Source: Bacteroidales bacterium (GTDB lineage: Bacteria; Bacteroidota; Bacteroidia; Bacteroidales; UBA12077). Taken from it: DNA of 33,901 nt. Under the pieces are notes generated by a model, which was given only the letters and a program-made list of their open reading frames with translations, ran no database searches and had not been told where the DNA came from. The stretch covers positions 1-33,901 of the forward strand of contig WTBR01000207.1 of assembly GCA_013138975.1 (NCBI GenBank), given 5' to 3'. Position 1 is the first letter of the stretch. Each line of letters opens with the position of its first letter. Positions 11,101 through 26,100 of this stretch are shown in pieces. The translations under genes were made by a program, and so were the position numbers.

Positions 11101-14100
11101 GTCTGGACATTATTCCATTCCTATTGTTTCGACTTTAGTGTTTGGGAAATGTATGGAGCATTATTATTTGGGGGAAAATTAGTAATAGTTTCGAAGATAG
11201 TTACAAAAGATCCATCAGAATACCGAAGACTTTTAATAGATGAAAACGTTACAGTCTTAAATCAAACACCATCATCCTTTTATAATTTGATTACAGAAGA
11301 CTTAGCAATTGATGGCAAAAATTTAGAATTAAAATATGTAATTTTTGGAGGAGAAGCGTTAAAACCGATAAAATTAAAGAATTGGAGAGAAAAGTATAAG
11401 GATACAAAACTAATAAACATGTACGGTATTACAGAGACAACCGTACATGTAACATATAAGGAAATTACAGAACTTGAAATAGAAAACAACGATAGTAATG
11501 TAGGAAGGCCAATACCAACACTAACCACCTATATTTTAGATAGAAACCAGAAACTTTTACCAATAGGTATCCCAGGAGAGATATGTGTAGGAGGAGAAGG
11601 AGTATGCAAAGGTTATTTATATAGAGAGGAATTGACATCTGAAAAATTTATTACTAATCCATATAAACAGGAAGAAATAATATATAGATCCGGGGATTTA
11701 GGAAAGTTAACTCGAAACGGAGATATTATCTATTTAGGACGTATAGATCATCAAGTTAAAATTAGGGGATTTAGGATTGAATTAGGGGAAATAGAAAATC
11801 AGTTATTGGGTATTAATGAAATTACTGAAGCTGTTGTAATTGATAGAACTGATAATAATGATGAAAAATACCTATGTGCATATTATGTCAAAAATCACCA
11901 TATAGATAAGTTAGAAAGTGAAATTAAAGATATAAATTCTATAAAACAATTGTTATCAGAAAAGTTACCTGATTATATGATTCCTTCATATTTCGTAGAG
12001 TTAGCTGAACTTCCATTAACAGGAAATGGGAAAATAGATCAAAAATCATTACCTGTTCCAAAAATAGATTTAACTGAAGATTATATAGCACCTCGAAATA
12101 AAAAAGAGAGGGTGTTAATAGAGATATGGAGTGAAGTGCTTGGAGTAGATCAAGAGAACATAAGCATTAATTCAAATTATTTCAATATTGGTGGCGATTC
12201 AATGAAAGCAATAAGATTGTTGAGTCGAATAAATAAGAAACTTAATGGGAGCTTAAAAATACCGGATTTATATCAGAATCAAACCGTTTTTCAATTATCA
12301 GAGAGAATTAGTGTAATTGAAAAAGATAAGGGAGAAGAGCTTGCATTAAAAAATATTAGAGAAGAGATAGAGCAACTTAAAGTCAAGATATTGGAAGATA
12401 AAGATATCACTGACGGAGATAATATTGATGATATTTATCCTATGAGTGATATTGAAAAGGGAATGATCTACTCGTCTCTTATGCATCCTGAGTCTGCAAT
12501 ATATCATGATCAATTTGCATACCAGTTGGGATATACTAATTTTAGTTACGAAAGATTTAAGAAGGCATTATCATTGATTGTAGATAAACATTCCATCTTA
12601 AGAACATCTTTTGATATGAATAATTATGAAGAGCCTGTCCAGATCGTACATAAAAAAAATGTATTAGATCTGAATGAAACTGATATTTCTCAAGTGGACA
12701 AAAAATCTCAAGAAAAACATATTATGAATTTTCTTAAGACAGATAGAAGTAATCCATTTAACTTTTCTATTGCTCCTTTATGGAGAATGAGAATATTCAT
12801 AGTCGGCTCTGATAATATAGTATTAACATGGTCATTTCACCACTCAATACTTGATGGATGGAGCAATGCTTCATTGATAACGGAGATAAATAATACCTAC
12901 CTGGAGTTAGAATCTAATAGTGATTATGTATTGGAGAATTTGAAAAGTAGTTACAAAGATTACATCATTGAGCATTTATATGCAAAAAAAGATATAGAAA
13001 TACAAAAATACTGGAAATATAAACTTTCAGATTATAAAAGAGTAGTATTCCCACCTCTACCCGAAAAATTGGTAGAGGAATCTTGTTTTAAAAGAATCGA
13101 TCAGAATATAGAGGAATCTATTTTTGAAAAATTAAAAAGTGTGGCTGCGAGATATAATACAAGTGTAAAACATCTTTGCTTTGCAGCATATACTCATATG
13201 TTGAACATGTTTTCATATGATAATGATTTTGTTGTGGGTTTAGTTTGTAATAATAGGCCGATAACTGAAGATGGAGATAAAATAATTGGATGTTTTCTAA
13301 ATACAGTTCCAGTCAGAGTCAATATTCCTCAAAATGTTAGTTGGAAAGAATATATTACTTTAATCGATCGGAATTTAGTTGAATTAAAAGATTATGACAA
13401 ACTTTCTCTATTTGAGATAATGAAAATTGTTGAGGAAAAGTCTGGAGAAGAGAATCCATTTTTTGACACAATGTTCAACTATGTTGATTTTCATATTTAT
13501 AATGAAGCTCGAAAAGAGAATGTATCTTTGGATTTAGCTAAGACAAAAGAGAGTAATTTACAAATAAAAGGATATGATAATACAAATACACTGTTTGATT
13601 TAACGATTTCTGCGACATTAGGCACATTTGCATTAGGTTTAGCCTATTCCAATAAATTTATAAAAGATAGCGATGCTCTTAAATTGGCTGAATATTTCAT
13701 TAAAATATTGAATAAAATTATTGAAGCTCCAGAAAGTGCTATAAATAAAAATGAAATTGTATCAAGAGAAGAAAAGCTAAAATTGTTGTATGATTTTAAT
13801 GATACAAAATCAGATTATCCGAAAGATATATTGATTCATAGTTTATTTGAGCAAAAAGTAAAAGAAACACCTGAATCAATAGCGCTTGTGCATGATGATA
13901 AAACAATAACTTATTCATGTTTAAATCAAAGGTCAAATCAAATTGCAAGCTTATTAAGAGCAAAAGGAATAAAACCAAATGATGTAGTTGGTTTAATGGC
14001 CGATAGATCTATAGAGATGATAATTGGGCTTTTGGGAATAATAAAATCAGGTGGGGCTTATTTGCCAATTGATGTAAATTATCCTGACGAGCGTAAAAAC

Positions 14101-17100
14101 TATATGCTTAAAAATAGCGGAATTACCTATGTGTTGAGCGCAGAAGAAAAATGTAATTTTAAGGAAGGGACATCCGAAACAGTTGAATTTATTAATATTT
14201 TATCAGAAACAATAAATCAGTATGACAATAAAGATCTGGAGATTGTTAATAGTGAAGCAGATCTTTTGTATGTATTATATACCTCAGGTTCTGCAGGTAA
14301 GCCAAAAGGCGTAATGCTAGAACACAGGAACTTAACTAATTTAATATATAGTAACGAAGATACTAATTTAACTTTTGAAAGAGTTCTACAATTCACTTCC
14401 ATAAGTTTTGATGTATCTTTTCAAGAGATCTTTTCAACATTACTATCGGGAGGACAGCTATTTTTAATATCAGAAGATAAGCGTCAGGATATAAATAAGT
14501 TATTTGAGTTAGTAGGTGATGAATCAATCGAAACATTATTTCTTCCTACATCATATACGAGATTTATTTTTAATGAGGAAAGAGAATTTCTAGCTATACC
14601 AAAAAGCATAAAACATATAATAACAGCGGGTGAACAGTTAGTCGTTAGTAAACAGTTTATTAAATATCTACAAGAAAATAGAGTTTATTTGCATAACCAT
14701 TATGGACCAACCGAATCACACGTAGTAACCAAAATTACACTGTCTCCCGATGAGGATATTCCAGAATTTCCTTCTATAGGAAAACCAATACGAAATAGTT
14801 CAATTTATATATTAGATGTATCAAAAAAGATACAAGCAATAGGAATTGTTGGAGAAGTATATATAGGTGGAATACAGATAGGAAGAGGGTATTTTAGGAA
14901 TCCTGAACTAACTAAAGAGAAATTTATTTCTCATCCATTCAAAGAAGGCGAACGATTATATCGTACAGGCGATTTAGCACGATGGCTAACCGATGGCAAT
15001 ATCGAGTTTATAGGTAGGGTAGATTTTCAGGTAAAAATCCGTGGCTTTCGTATTGAGTTGGGAGAGATAGAAAGTGTATTACTCAATCATGATAGTATAA
15101 AAGGAAGTGTCGTATTAGCCAGAGAAGATAACGAAGAAAAGTATTTGTGTGCTTATATAGTTTGTGATGGCGAATTAAACCAGGAAGAACTCAGAACTTA
15201 TATGTCAGCTCAACTTCCAGAATATATGGTACCTTCTTATTTTGTTGGGTTAGATGAGTTACCATTAACCAGCAATGGTAAAGTAAATCGCAAAGATCTG
15301 CCATCACCTGAAATAAAAGCAGGACACGATTATGTAGCACCATCCAATGAAATAGAAGAAAAGTTAGTTGAAATATGGTCAAAAGTATTAAAGATCAATA
15401 AAGAAGACATAAGTGCAACAGCTAACTTTTTTGCCATAGGAGGCCATTCATTGAAGGCTACCGTGTTAATAGGGAGAATTCATAAAGAAATAGGAGTAGA
15501 ATTTCCTTTGAGAGATGTTTTTATACACTCAAGCATTAAAGCACAGGCCGATCAAATAGAAATAAGCAAAAAGAAAGACTTTGTATCTATACCAAAAGCA
15601 AAGGAACAATCAAACTACCCATTATCCCCGGCACAAAAGCGAATGTATTTATTGCAAAAGTTTGATCTGGAATCAACAGCCTATAATATGCCCGGTATAA
15701 TTCCATTGGGAAAAGTGGTTGATAAGTCAAAAATAGAAGAAGTATTCAAACAATTAATAAAGCGTCACGAGAGTTTCCGTACAAGTATAAATATAGTTGA
15801 TGAAGAGCCTGTTCAGCTTATAAGTAAGGATGTTGAGTTTGAGATTGAAGAACTGAGTATAGAAAACACAGAACTTGAAAACATACGAAATAAATTTATA
15901 AGATCTTTTGATTTATCTCAAGCACCGTTCTTACGAGCAGCTATTGTAGAAATAAAAGGAGAAGAAAGTCTGTTAATGATTGATATGCATCATATAATAA
16001 GTGATGGAACCACGCATACAATCTTAGGGAAAGAATTCCAGGCACTACTTTCAGGAGAAGAATTAGCACCATTAGCATTACAATACAGGGATTATAGTGA
16101 GTGGCAAAATAGTAAAGAGCAGCAAGAGTTAATAAAAGATCAGGAACAATATTGGCTTAATAAATTTGAAGGCGAGATACCGGTATTGACCCTTCCAACC
16201 GATTTTGTTCGACCCTTAATACAAAGGCATGAGGGAGCAACAATAAATTTTGTGCTGAGTAAAGAAGAGACGGAGGAATTACGGTTTTTTACCAAAGAAA
16301 ATGACCTTACATTGTATATGTCCTTGTTATCAGCTTTTAATATTCTTCTAACAAAGCTAAGCGGACAAGATGATATAATTGTAGGAACACCAATAGCAGG
16401 AAGGAATCATGCAGACCTGGAGAATATAGTAGGTATGTTTATTAATACACTCTCCATACGTAATGAAGTAAAAGGAGAAGAAACCATACAAGATTTCGTA
16501 TCAAGCTTAAAGCAAACAGTACTTGGAGCTTACGAAAATCAGAATTACCAGTTCGAAGATTTAGTAGATAGGGTATCAGTAGAGCGAGATACCGGTCGCA
16601 ATCCGATATTTGATGTGATGTTTAATTTATTAGATCAGACCGAACATAGTGGAGAAATATTTGGAATTAATAATCCGGAGGGTCTACATCAAATTGGAAT
16701 ATCAAGGTTTGATCTTACTTTGATAGCAGAAGACTATGGAGAACAATTGATGTTAAGTTTTGAATATTGCACCCAACTATTCAAACCAGAAACAATAGAT
16801 AGATTTATCGTATATTTTAAAGAGATATTAGGTCAAATAGCAAGAAAGCCAGAGATTAAAATATCTGCAATAGATATACTAACCGAAGAAGAGAAACACC
16901 AGTTACTGTATGCGTTTAACAATACAAAGGCACATTATCCAATAGATAAAACCATTCATCAGTTATTTGAAGAGCAGGTATCAAAGAACCCTGATAGCGT
17001 ATTAGTATCAAGTGGAGATGTTAGTATCAGTTACAATGAATTGAATACCCGCAGTAATCAGCTAGCTTGGCAATTGAAAGAATTGGGTGTTGATGTAGGA

Positions 17101-20100
17101 GATGTAGTAGGCTTAAATACAGATCGAACAGAGAAATTGATCATTGGAATTTTAGGAATACTTAAATGCGGAGCCGCCTATTTACCATTGAATTCTACGT
17201 GGCCCCAAGAACGTATAAATTTCATGTTATCCGATTCCTGTTGTACAATATTAATTCATGGAGGAACAGTAATAAAGAGTAAAGAGATTAATTGTGATCT
17301 TTTAGAAATAAGCAATCAGGAATTATATAAATATCCAAAAGAGAATTTAGAATTAGCAATAAAATCTTCAAATACTGTATATATTATTTATACCTCTGGA
17401 ACAACAGGTAATCCAAAAGGAGTTTTGACAACTCATATGAATGTATCGCGTGTAGTACTGGATACTGAATATATATCAATAAATAGCAGAGATAATATTC
17501 TTCAGTTGTCGAGTTACACCTTTGATGGTTCTGTATTTGATATTTATGGTGCCTTATTAAACGGTTCAGGTTTAGTAATGATTAATAATGATGACCTTTT
17601 GGACATAGGTCTATTATTAGATATTATTTCAAAGAAACAAATTTCGATTTTTTTCTTAACCACAGCCTTATTTAATACGATTGTAGATTACGGTATGTCG
17701 AAGTTAAAGGATCTTAGAAAGATCCTCTTTGGAGGAGAGCGAATATCTGTTCAACACACCCAAAAAGCATTAGAAGAATTAGGAGAAGGAAGCTTAGTTC
17801 ATGTTTACGGCCCAACAGAAACGACAGTATTTGCCAGTTACCATAATATAAATTCAATTGATGAAGAAAGAGAAACTATACCAATTGGGACACCAATATC
17901 AAACACTTCGATATACTTGTTTGATTCAAGAGAACAACTTGTTCCCAAGGGAGTGCCAGGAGAGTTATATATTGGAGGATATGGTAATGCAAAAGGCTAT
18001 TTGAATAATGTAGAATTAACGAATAATAAATTTGTCATTAATCCATATAATGCAGGAGATGTATTATACAGGACTGGCGATTTAGCTCGTTTTTTACCTA
18101 ATGGTAGCATAGAGTTTTTAGGACGAATAGATCAACAAGTAAAGATTCGCGGTTTTAGGATAGAGTTAGGCGAGATAGAGAGTACTTTATTAAAACATGA
18201 AAAAATAAAAGAGAGTGTCGTACTAGCCATTGAAGAAAACAATGATAAGTATATATGTGCATATGTGGTTTGTAAAGAAGAATTCAATCAGGAAGAGTTA
18301 AGGGCTTATATGTCAGAACAACTTCCGGAATATATGGTTCCTTCTTATTTTGTTGAGCTGGAAAGTTTACCATTAAATGCAAATGGTAAGGTAAACCGCA
18401 AAGCACTTCCATCGCCGGAAATAAAAGCAGGAGACGATTATGTAGCACCATCAACAGAAATAGAAGAAAAACTTGTTAAAATATGGTCAGAGGTGTTAAA
18501 TGTGCCACAAGAAGAGATTAGCACAACAGCGAGCTTCTTTGCTATTGGAGGTCATTCACTAAAAGCAACCATATTAACAGGAAAGATCCAGAAAGTACTT
18601 GATGTGGATTTTCCACTTCGCAACGTATTTTCACATGCAAGCATTAAAGCTCAAGCTAAGCAAATAGAGAAAAGTACCAAGAAAGAGTTTGTATCCATAC
18701 CCAAAGCGCAGGAACAATCAAATTACCCCTTATCTCCTGCCCAAAAGCGATTGTACGTTTTACAACAGTTTGATTTGGAATCAACAGCCTATAATATGCC
18801 CAATATAATTCCATTGGGGAAAGAGGTTAATAAATTAAAAATAGAAGCTGCATTCAAACAAATAATACATCGTCACGAGAGTTTTCGAACAAGTATAATA
18901 GTAATTGATGAAGATCCTGTTCAAGTTATAAGTAAGGATGTTAAGTTTGAGCTTGGAGAATTAAGTATAGAAAACACAGAACTTGAAACCACACATAATA
19001 GTTTTATAAAACCTTTTGATTTATCTCAAGCGCCGTTCTTACGAGCAGCTATTGTAGATATAAAGGGAGAAGATAGCCTGTTAATGATTGATATGCATCA
19101 TATAATAAGTGATGGAACTTCGCATGAAATTTTAGAGAAAGAATTTCAGGCACTACTTTCAGGAGAAGAACTGGCACCATTAGCATTACAATACAAGGAT
19201 TATAGCGAGTGGCAAAATAGCAAAGAGCAGCAAGAACGTGTAAAAGATCAGGAACAATATTGGCTTACTAAATTTGAAGGAGAAATACCCGTATTAAACC
19301 TACCAATAGATTATGCTCGACCATTAGTGCAAAGTCATGAAGGAGCAACAGTAAATTTTGTATTGAGTAAAGAGGAGACAGAAAGGATAAGATTTTTTGC
19401 AGAAGAAAATGACCTTACCTTGTATATGTCCTTGTTATCTGTTTTTAGTATTCTTTTATCGAAGCTAAGCGGACAAGATGATATAATAGTAGGCACACCA
19501 ATAGCAGGAAGGAATCATGCCGATTTACAGAATGTTGTGGGAATGTTTATTAATACAATATCCATACGAAATGAAGTAAAAGGAGAAGAAACGGTACGAG
19601 AATTCGTATCAAGCTTAAAACAAACCGTCCTTGGAGCTTACGAAAACCAGAATTATCAGTTCGAAGATTTAGTAGACAAGGTAACTGTAGAGAGAGATAC
19701 GAGCCGCAATCCCATTTTCGATGTGATGTTTAATTTATTAAATCAGGCAGAATATAGTGGCGATTTATCGGGAATAGATAATGAAAATCGTATTCATACC
19801 AAAGGAGTTTCTAAGTTTGATTTAAATTTAAAAGCTATAGATTTTGGAGATCAAATACTTTTAAGTCTTGAGTATAATACTAGCCTTTTTAGTGAAAATT
19901 CTATTGACAGAATAATATATAAGCTTGAAAAAGTAGTTGAATATATAAATAAGGGAGATGAAAAATTAAAAATAAAAGAAATTGAAATAATTCCAGAGAA
20001 AGAAAAACAAGTAAAACTCAGTTATTTTAATGAGAAATTAGAATACCGAATTCGTAATAACACTGTTCAAGGTAGGCTGAATGAGAGTTGTAATGAATTT

Positions 20101-23100
20101 AAGGATAAAATAGCGATTGAAATAGGTGATAAATATATTTCATATTCAGAACTGGAAGCTCGTAAGAAAGTTGTTTCAAATTGGATACTTGGTAAAGCCA
20201 TTAAAAAAGAAAGCTTAGTAGGAATAATAGTAGATGATAGGGTACAAGTTATAATTTCAATTTTAGGCATACTCGATAGTAGTTGCATTTTTGTCCCATT
20301 AGATATAAACCTGCCGGACAATAGGATAAAAGCAATGATTGAATCCATAGGGATTAATTATTTTGTTACATGTGACAAAGGGCTGGTGAAATTAAATGAA
20401 ATTCTTCCAGAAATAAAAAGAGAAAATGCATTTGTATATGGCAATGCTGTTGATATAATAGATATAGATCCTTATGAAGACAGGAGTCTTTGCACAGATG
20501 CCATTTATATATATTTTACATCAGGCTCAACCGGCAAACCAAAACCGATTGTAGGTAAAAATGAAAGTCTGGTACAATTTATTGATTGGGAAATTGAGCA
20601 GATTAAGGTTGATAAATCATTTAGAGTAAGCCAACTTGCAAGTATTGGATTTGATGCCTTTTTAAAAGATATATTCGTGCCATTGCTTTCCGGGGGCACA
20701 GTATGTATCCCTCATGATAAAAACATAATTATTGATGAACAAGGTCTGACCACATGGATTAACCATAGGATGTTGACTTTAGTTCATTGTGTTCCAAGTG
20801 TATTTAAGTTATTTAGTAATGAAAATGTCTTAAGTTCATATTATAGAGGCTTAAAATATGTTTTGATGGCCGGGGAACAAATAAGCATAACCGATTTAGC
20901 GAATTGGTATTCAATATTTGGCAATAAGATTCAATTGGTAAATTTATATGGGGCAACAGAGACCACCTTAATTAGAACATTTTATTTTATAAAACCCGAA
21001 GATATTGAAAGAAGCAGGCTACCCATAGGACAAGCGATTCCGGGCAGTCGTATGTTAATCCTGGATAAATATAAAAATGTTTGTGACGCAGGAATCTTAG
21101 GTGAATTATACCTACGAACCGCTTATTCAACATTTGGATACTATAATGATAATAAACAAACTAAAGAAAAGTTTATAAAAAATCCATTTATAAGTGATGA
21201 TATATTATTGTATCGAACCGGAGATGTGGCAGTAGAAAATATTAGAGGTGAAATAGAAATAATTGGGCGAATTGACCACCAGGTCAAGATCCGTGGAATA
21301 AGGATAGAATTAGGCGAGATAGAGAGTATTTTATTAAAACATGAAAACATAAAAGAGAGTGTAGTACTTGCCAGAGAAGAAAATGAAGATAAGTACCTCT
21401 GCGCATATGTAATTTGTAAAGAAGAATTCAGCCACGAAGAGCTAAGAGCTTATATGTCAACAAAACTTCCCGATTATATGGTTCCTACTTATTTTGTAGA
21501 ACTGGAAAGTTTACCATTAAATCCAAATGGAAAAGTAAATCGCAAAGCATTGCCATCACCAGAGGTAAAAGCAGGAGATGATTATGTAGCAGCATCTAAT
21601 GAAACGGAAGAAAAACTTGTTAAAATATGGTCAGAGGTATTAAAAGTGCCACAAGAAGAAATTAGCACAACAGCAAACTTCTTTGCTATCGGTGGTCATT
21701 CACTAAAAGCAACCATATTAACAGGAAAGATCCAAAAAGTACTTGATGTCGAATTTCCCCTTCGCGAAGTATTTGTACATCCAAGTATAAAATCTCAAGC
21801 TAAGCAAATAGAAAAAAGTACAAAGAAAGAATTTGTAAGCATACCAAAAGCAAAGGAACAATCACATTACCCATTATCTCCGGCACAAAAGCGATTGTAC
21901 GTTTTACAACAGTTTGATTTGAACTCAACAGCCTACAATATGCCCAATATAATTTCATTGGTAAAAAAGGCAGATAAAGAGAAAATAGAAGAAGTATTCA
22001 AACAACTAATAAATCGTCATGAGAGTTTCCGTACAAGCTTTATTTTAGTTGATCAAGAGCCAGTTCAGTTTATAAGTAAGAATGTTGCGTTTGAGCTTGG
22101 AGAACTAAGTATAGAAAACACAGAAATTGAACACACACGAAATAAATTTATACAGCCCTTTGATTTAACTAAAGCACCCTTTTTACGAGTAGCTATTGTA
22201 GATATAAAAGGAGAGGATAGCCTATTAATGATTGATATGCACCATATAATTAGTGATGGAACCTCGCATGCAATTTTAGAAAAAGAATTTCAGGTTTTGC
22301 TTTCAGGAGAAGAATTGGCACCATTACCATTACAATACAAAGATTATAGTCAGTGGCAAAATAGTAAAGAGCAGCAAGAACTTATAAAAGATCAGGAACA
22401 ATATTGGCTTACTAAATTTAAGGGCGAGATCCCGGTATTAAACCTTCCAATAGATTATGTTCGCCCTTTAATGCAAAGTCATGAAGGAGCAACAGTAAAT
22501 TTTGTACTGAACAAAGAAGAGACAGAAGGTATAAGAATTTTCACCAAAGAAAATGACCTTACTTTGTACATGGCCGTGTTATCTGTATTTAATATTCTTC
22601 TATCGAAGCTAAGCGGACAAGAAGATATAGTAGTTGGGACACCAATAGCTGGAAGGAATCATGCAGATTTGGAGAATATAGTAGGTATGTTTGTTAATAC
22701 ACTATCCATACGTAATGAAGTACAAGGAGAAGAAACTGTACAAGAATTCGTATCAAGCTTAAAGCAAACAGTACTCGGAGCTTACGAAAATCAGAATTAT
22801 CAGTTCGAAGATTTAGTTAACAAGGTATCAGTAGAGCGAGATACCAGCCGTAATCCTATTTTCGATGTAATGATTAATTTATTGAATCAGGTAGAACATA
22901 GTGGAGATATATCAGAAATAGATAATAAAAATCTTATTCACACTAAAGGAGTTTCTAAGTTTGATTTAACATTAACAGCAATTGATTATGAAGAACAGCT
23001 TTTGATAAGCTTTAATTATTGTACACAATTATTCAAAGCCGAAACAATAGATAGATTTATAGCTTATTTTAAACAGATAGTAAGTCAAATAACAAAAAAG

Positions 23101-26100
23101 ACGGAGATTAAAATATCTGCAATTAATATTTTAACGGAAGAAGAGAAAAATCAGTTATTGTATGAGTTTAACAATACAGAAGCAGTTTATCCAAAATATA
23201 AGACCATTCATCAGTTATTTGAGGAACAAGTAGAAAGGACACCTGGAAATGTAGCGGTTTATTGTGATGGAGAAGAAATTAGTTATAGAGATTTAAGTTT
23301 AAGATCCAATTACTTATCCAATTATCTTGTGAGAAATGTATGTGATAACAAACTTATAGCTATTATGTCAAATCGTTCTATTGAAATGATAGTAGGTATT
23401 TTTGGAGTGTTAAAATCAGGTCATGCATACTTACCATTAGATCCAAAACAACCATTTGAAAGGAATAAGAAAATTTTAGAGGAAAGTCAAACGGAAGTAA
23501 TAATTGTAGATAATAATGACTTTTCATTTGACGATATAAAGAGTATTAATCTTAGCGATGAGAATATATATAAAGAGAACAAGACAAGTGATTCGAATAT
23601 AACTAAGAGCTCAGATTTAGCTTATGTAATTTATACTTCAGGATCAACAGGAGTGCCAAAGGGAGTAATGATTTCTCATGAAAACATTGTGAATTTTGTA
23701 ATAGCGATGTCAAGTATTTTTCCTGAAGATGAAAAAGGATCTGTTCTCTCAATGACAACAATCTCATTTGATATATTTGGATTAGAGCTTTATGTTCCTC
23801 TTTTAAAAGGGATATCAATGATCCTGGCAAAAGACCATGAAAGTGCCGATATTAAGTTATTAGCTTCAATAATTAGAAATGAACAAGTAAGCGTATTACA
23901 ATTAACACCGTCAAGATTAAGTCTGATACTTTCAGATGTTAACTCAACAAATGTATTTGAAAATATTAAGATTGTACTGGTTGGAGGTGAAGAATTACCA
24001 ATAAGCTTACTTACTGCTTTACGAGATATTTATAAAGGGAAAATATACAATATGTATGGCCCAACAGAAACAACTATATGGTCTACATTTAAAGATGTAT
24101 CAAAGGATTTGTCATTGAATATTGGAAAACCAATTAGTAACACCCAAATCTATATATTAAATAATTCCGATAAAATACAGCCAATAGGAGTAGTAGGAGA
24201 ATTATGCATAAGTGGAGCAGGTTTAGCACGAGGATATTTTAAAAATTCAGGATTAACAGCAGAGAAATTTATTCCTCACCCTTTTAAAGAAGGAGAACGT
24301 TTATACAGAACAGGCGATTTAGCCCGATGGTTATCCGATGGTAACATTGAATTTTTAGGCAGGATAGATCATCAGGTAAAAATTCGTGGATTTAGGATAG
24401 AATTAGGCGAGATTGAGAGCGTTTTGTTAAAACATGAAAACATAAAAGAGAGTGTAGTTCTTGCCAGAGAAGAAAATGGTGATAAGTACCTATGTGCATA
24501 TATAGTTAGTAAAGAAGAACTAAATCATGAAGAGCTAAGAGCTTATACGTCAGTAGAACTTCCTGATTATATGGTTCCTTCTTATTTTGTAGAATTGGTG
24601 AGTTTACCACTAAATACAAATGGCAAGATAAATCGCAAAGCATTACCATCACCGCAAATAAAAGCAGGAGACGATTATGTAGCACCATCCACAGAAATAG
24701 AAGAAAAATTGCTTGAAATATGGTCAGAAGTATTAAATGTGCCACAAGAAGAGATTAGCACAACAACAAGCTTCTTTGCTATAGGTGGTCATTCACTAAA
24801 AGCAACCATATTAACAGGAAAGATCCAAAAAGTACTTGATGTCGATTTTTCCCTTCGCGAGGTATTTGTATATTCAAGCATCAAAGCTCAAGCTACGCAA
24901 ATAGAGAAAAGTACCAAGAAAGAGTTTGTATCCATACCAAAAGCAAAGGAACAACCAAGTTATGCTTTATCTTCTGCACAGAAGCGAATGTATTTATTGC
25001 AACAGTTTGATCTGGAATCAACAACCTATAATATGCCAGGTGTAATTCCATTGGGAAAAGAAGTCGATAAATCAAAAATAGAGGTTGCATTCAAACAAAT
25101 AATACATCGACACGAGAGTTTTCGAACAAGTATAATAGTAGTTGATGAAAATCCTGTTCAAGTTATAAGTAAGGATGTTGAGTTTGAGATTGAAGAACTA
25201 AGTATAGAAAACACAGAACTTGAAAATACACGAAATAAATTTATAAAATCTTTTGATTTATCTCAAGCACCGTTCTTACGAGCAGCTATTGTAGATATTA
25301 AGGGGGAAGATAACTTGTTAATGATTGATATGCACCATATAATAAGTGATGGAATTTCGCATACAATATTAGAGAAAGAATTTCTAGCTCTGCTTTCGGG
25401 AAAAGAATTAGCACCATTACCATTACAATACAAGGATTATAGTCAGTGGCAAAATAGTAAAGAGCAGCAAGAACGAGTAAAAGATCAGGAACAATATTGG
25501 CTTGATAAATTTGAAGGCGAAATACCAGTACTGAACCTTCCAAGCGATTATACTCGGTCTTTAATGCAAAGTCATGAAGGAGCAAAAGTGAGTTTTGTGC
25601 TGAGCAAAGAAGAGACAGAAGGTGTAAAATCTTTCACCAAAGAAAATGATCTTACCTTGTATATGTCCTTGTTATCAGCTTTTAGTGTTTTACTATCGAA
25701 GCTAAGCGGACAAGATGATATAGTAGTAGGAACACCAATAGCTGGAAGGAATCATGCCGATTTGGAGAATATAGTAGGAATGTTTGTTAATACACTATCC
25801 ATACGTAATGAAGTAAAAGGAGAAGAAACTGTACGTGAATTCGTATCAAGTTTAAAGCAAACCGTACTTGGAGCATTCGAAAATCAGAATTACCAGTTCG
25901 AAGATTTAGTAGACAAAGTATCAGTAGAGCGAGATACCGGTCGTAATCCAATTTTTGATGTGGTGTTTAATTTATTGAATCAGGCAGAATATCGTGGAGA
26001 AATATTTGAATCTAATAATCTGGAGTATGCACATCAAAGCGGAATATCGAAGTTTGACCTAACATTCATAGCAATAGATTATGGAGAACAATTGATGTTA

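Noticed and set aside
12427..13770. C4 as a dual condensation/epimerisation domain
   Set aside because: The extra N-terminal HHxxxxGD motif typical of dual domains is not visible in residues about 3438-3500.
20067..20348. Open frame of 93 codons on the minus strand opposite A6
   Set aside because: It is antisense to the conserved A-domain frame, with no start context or family resemblance.
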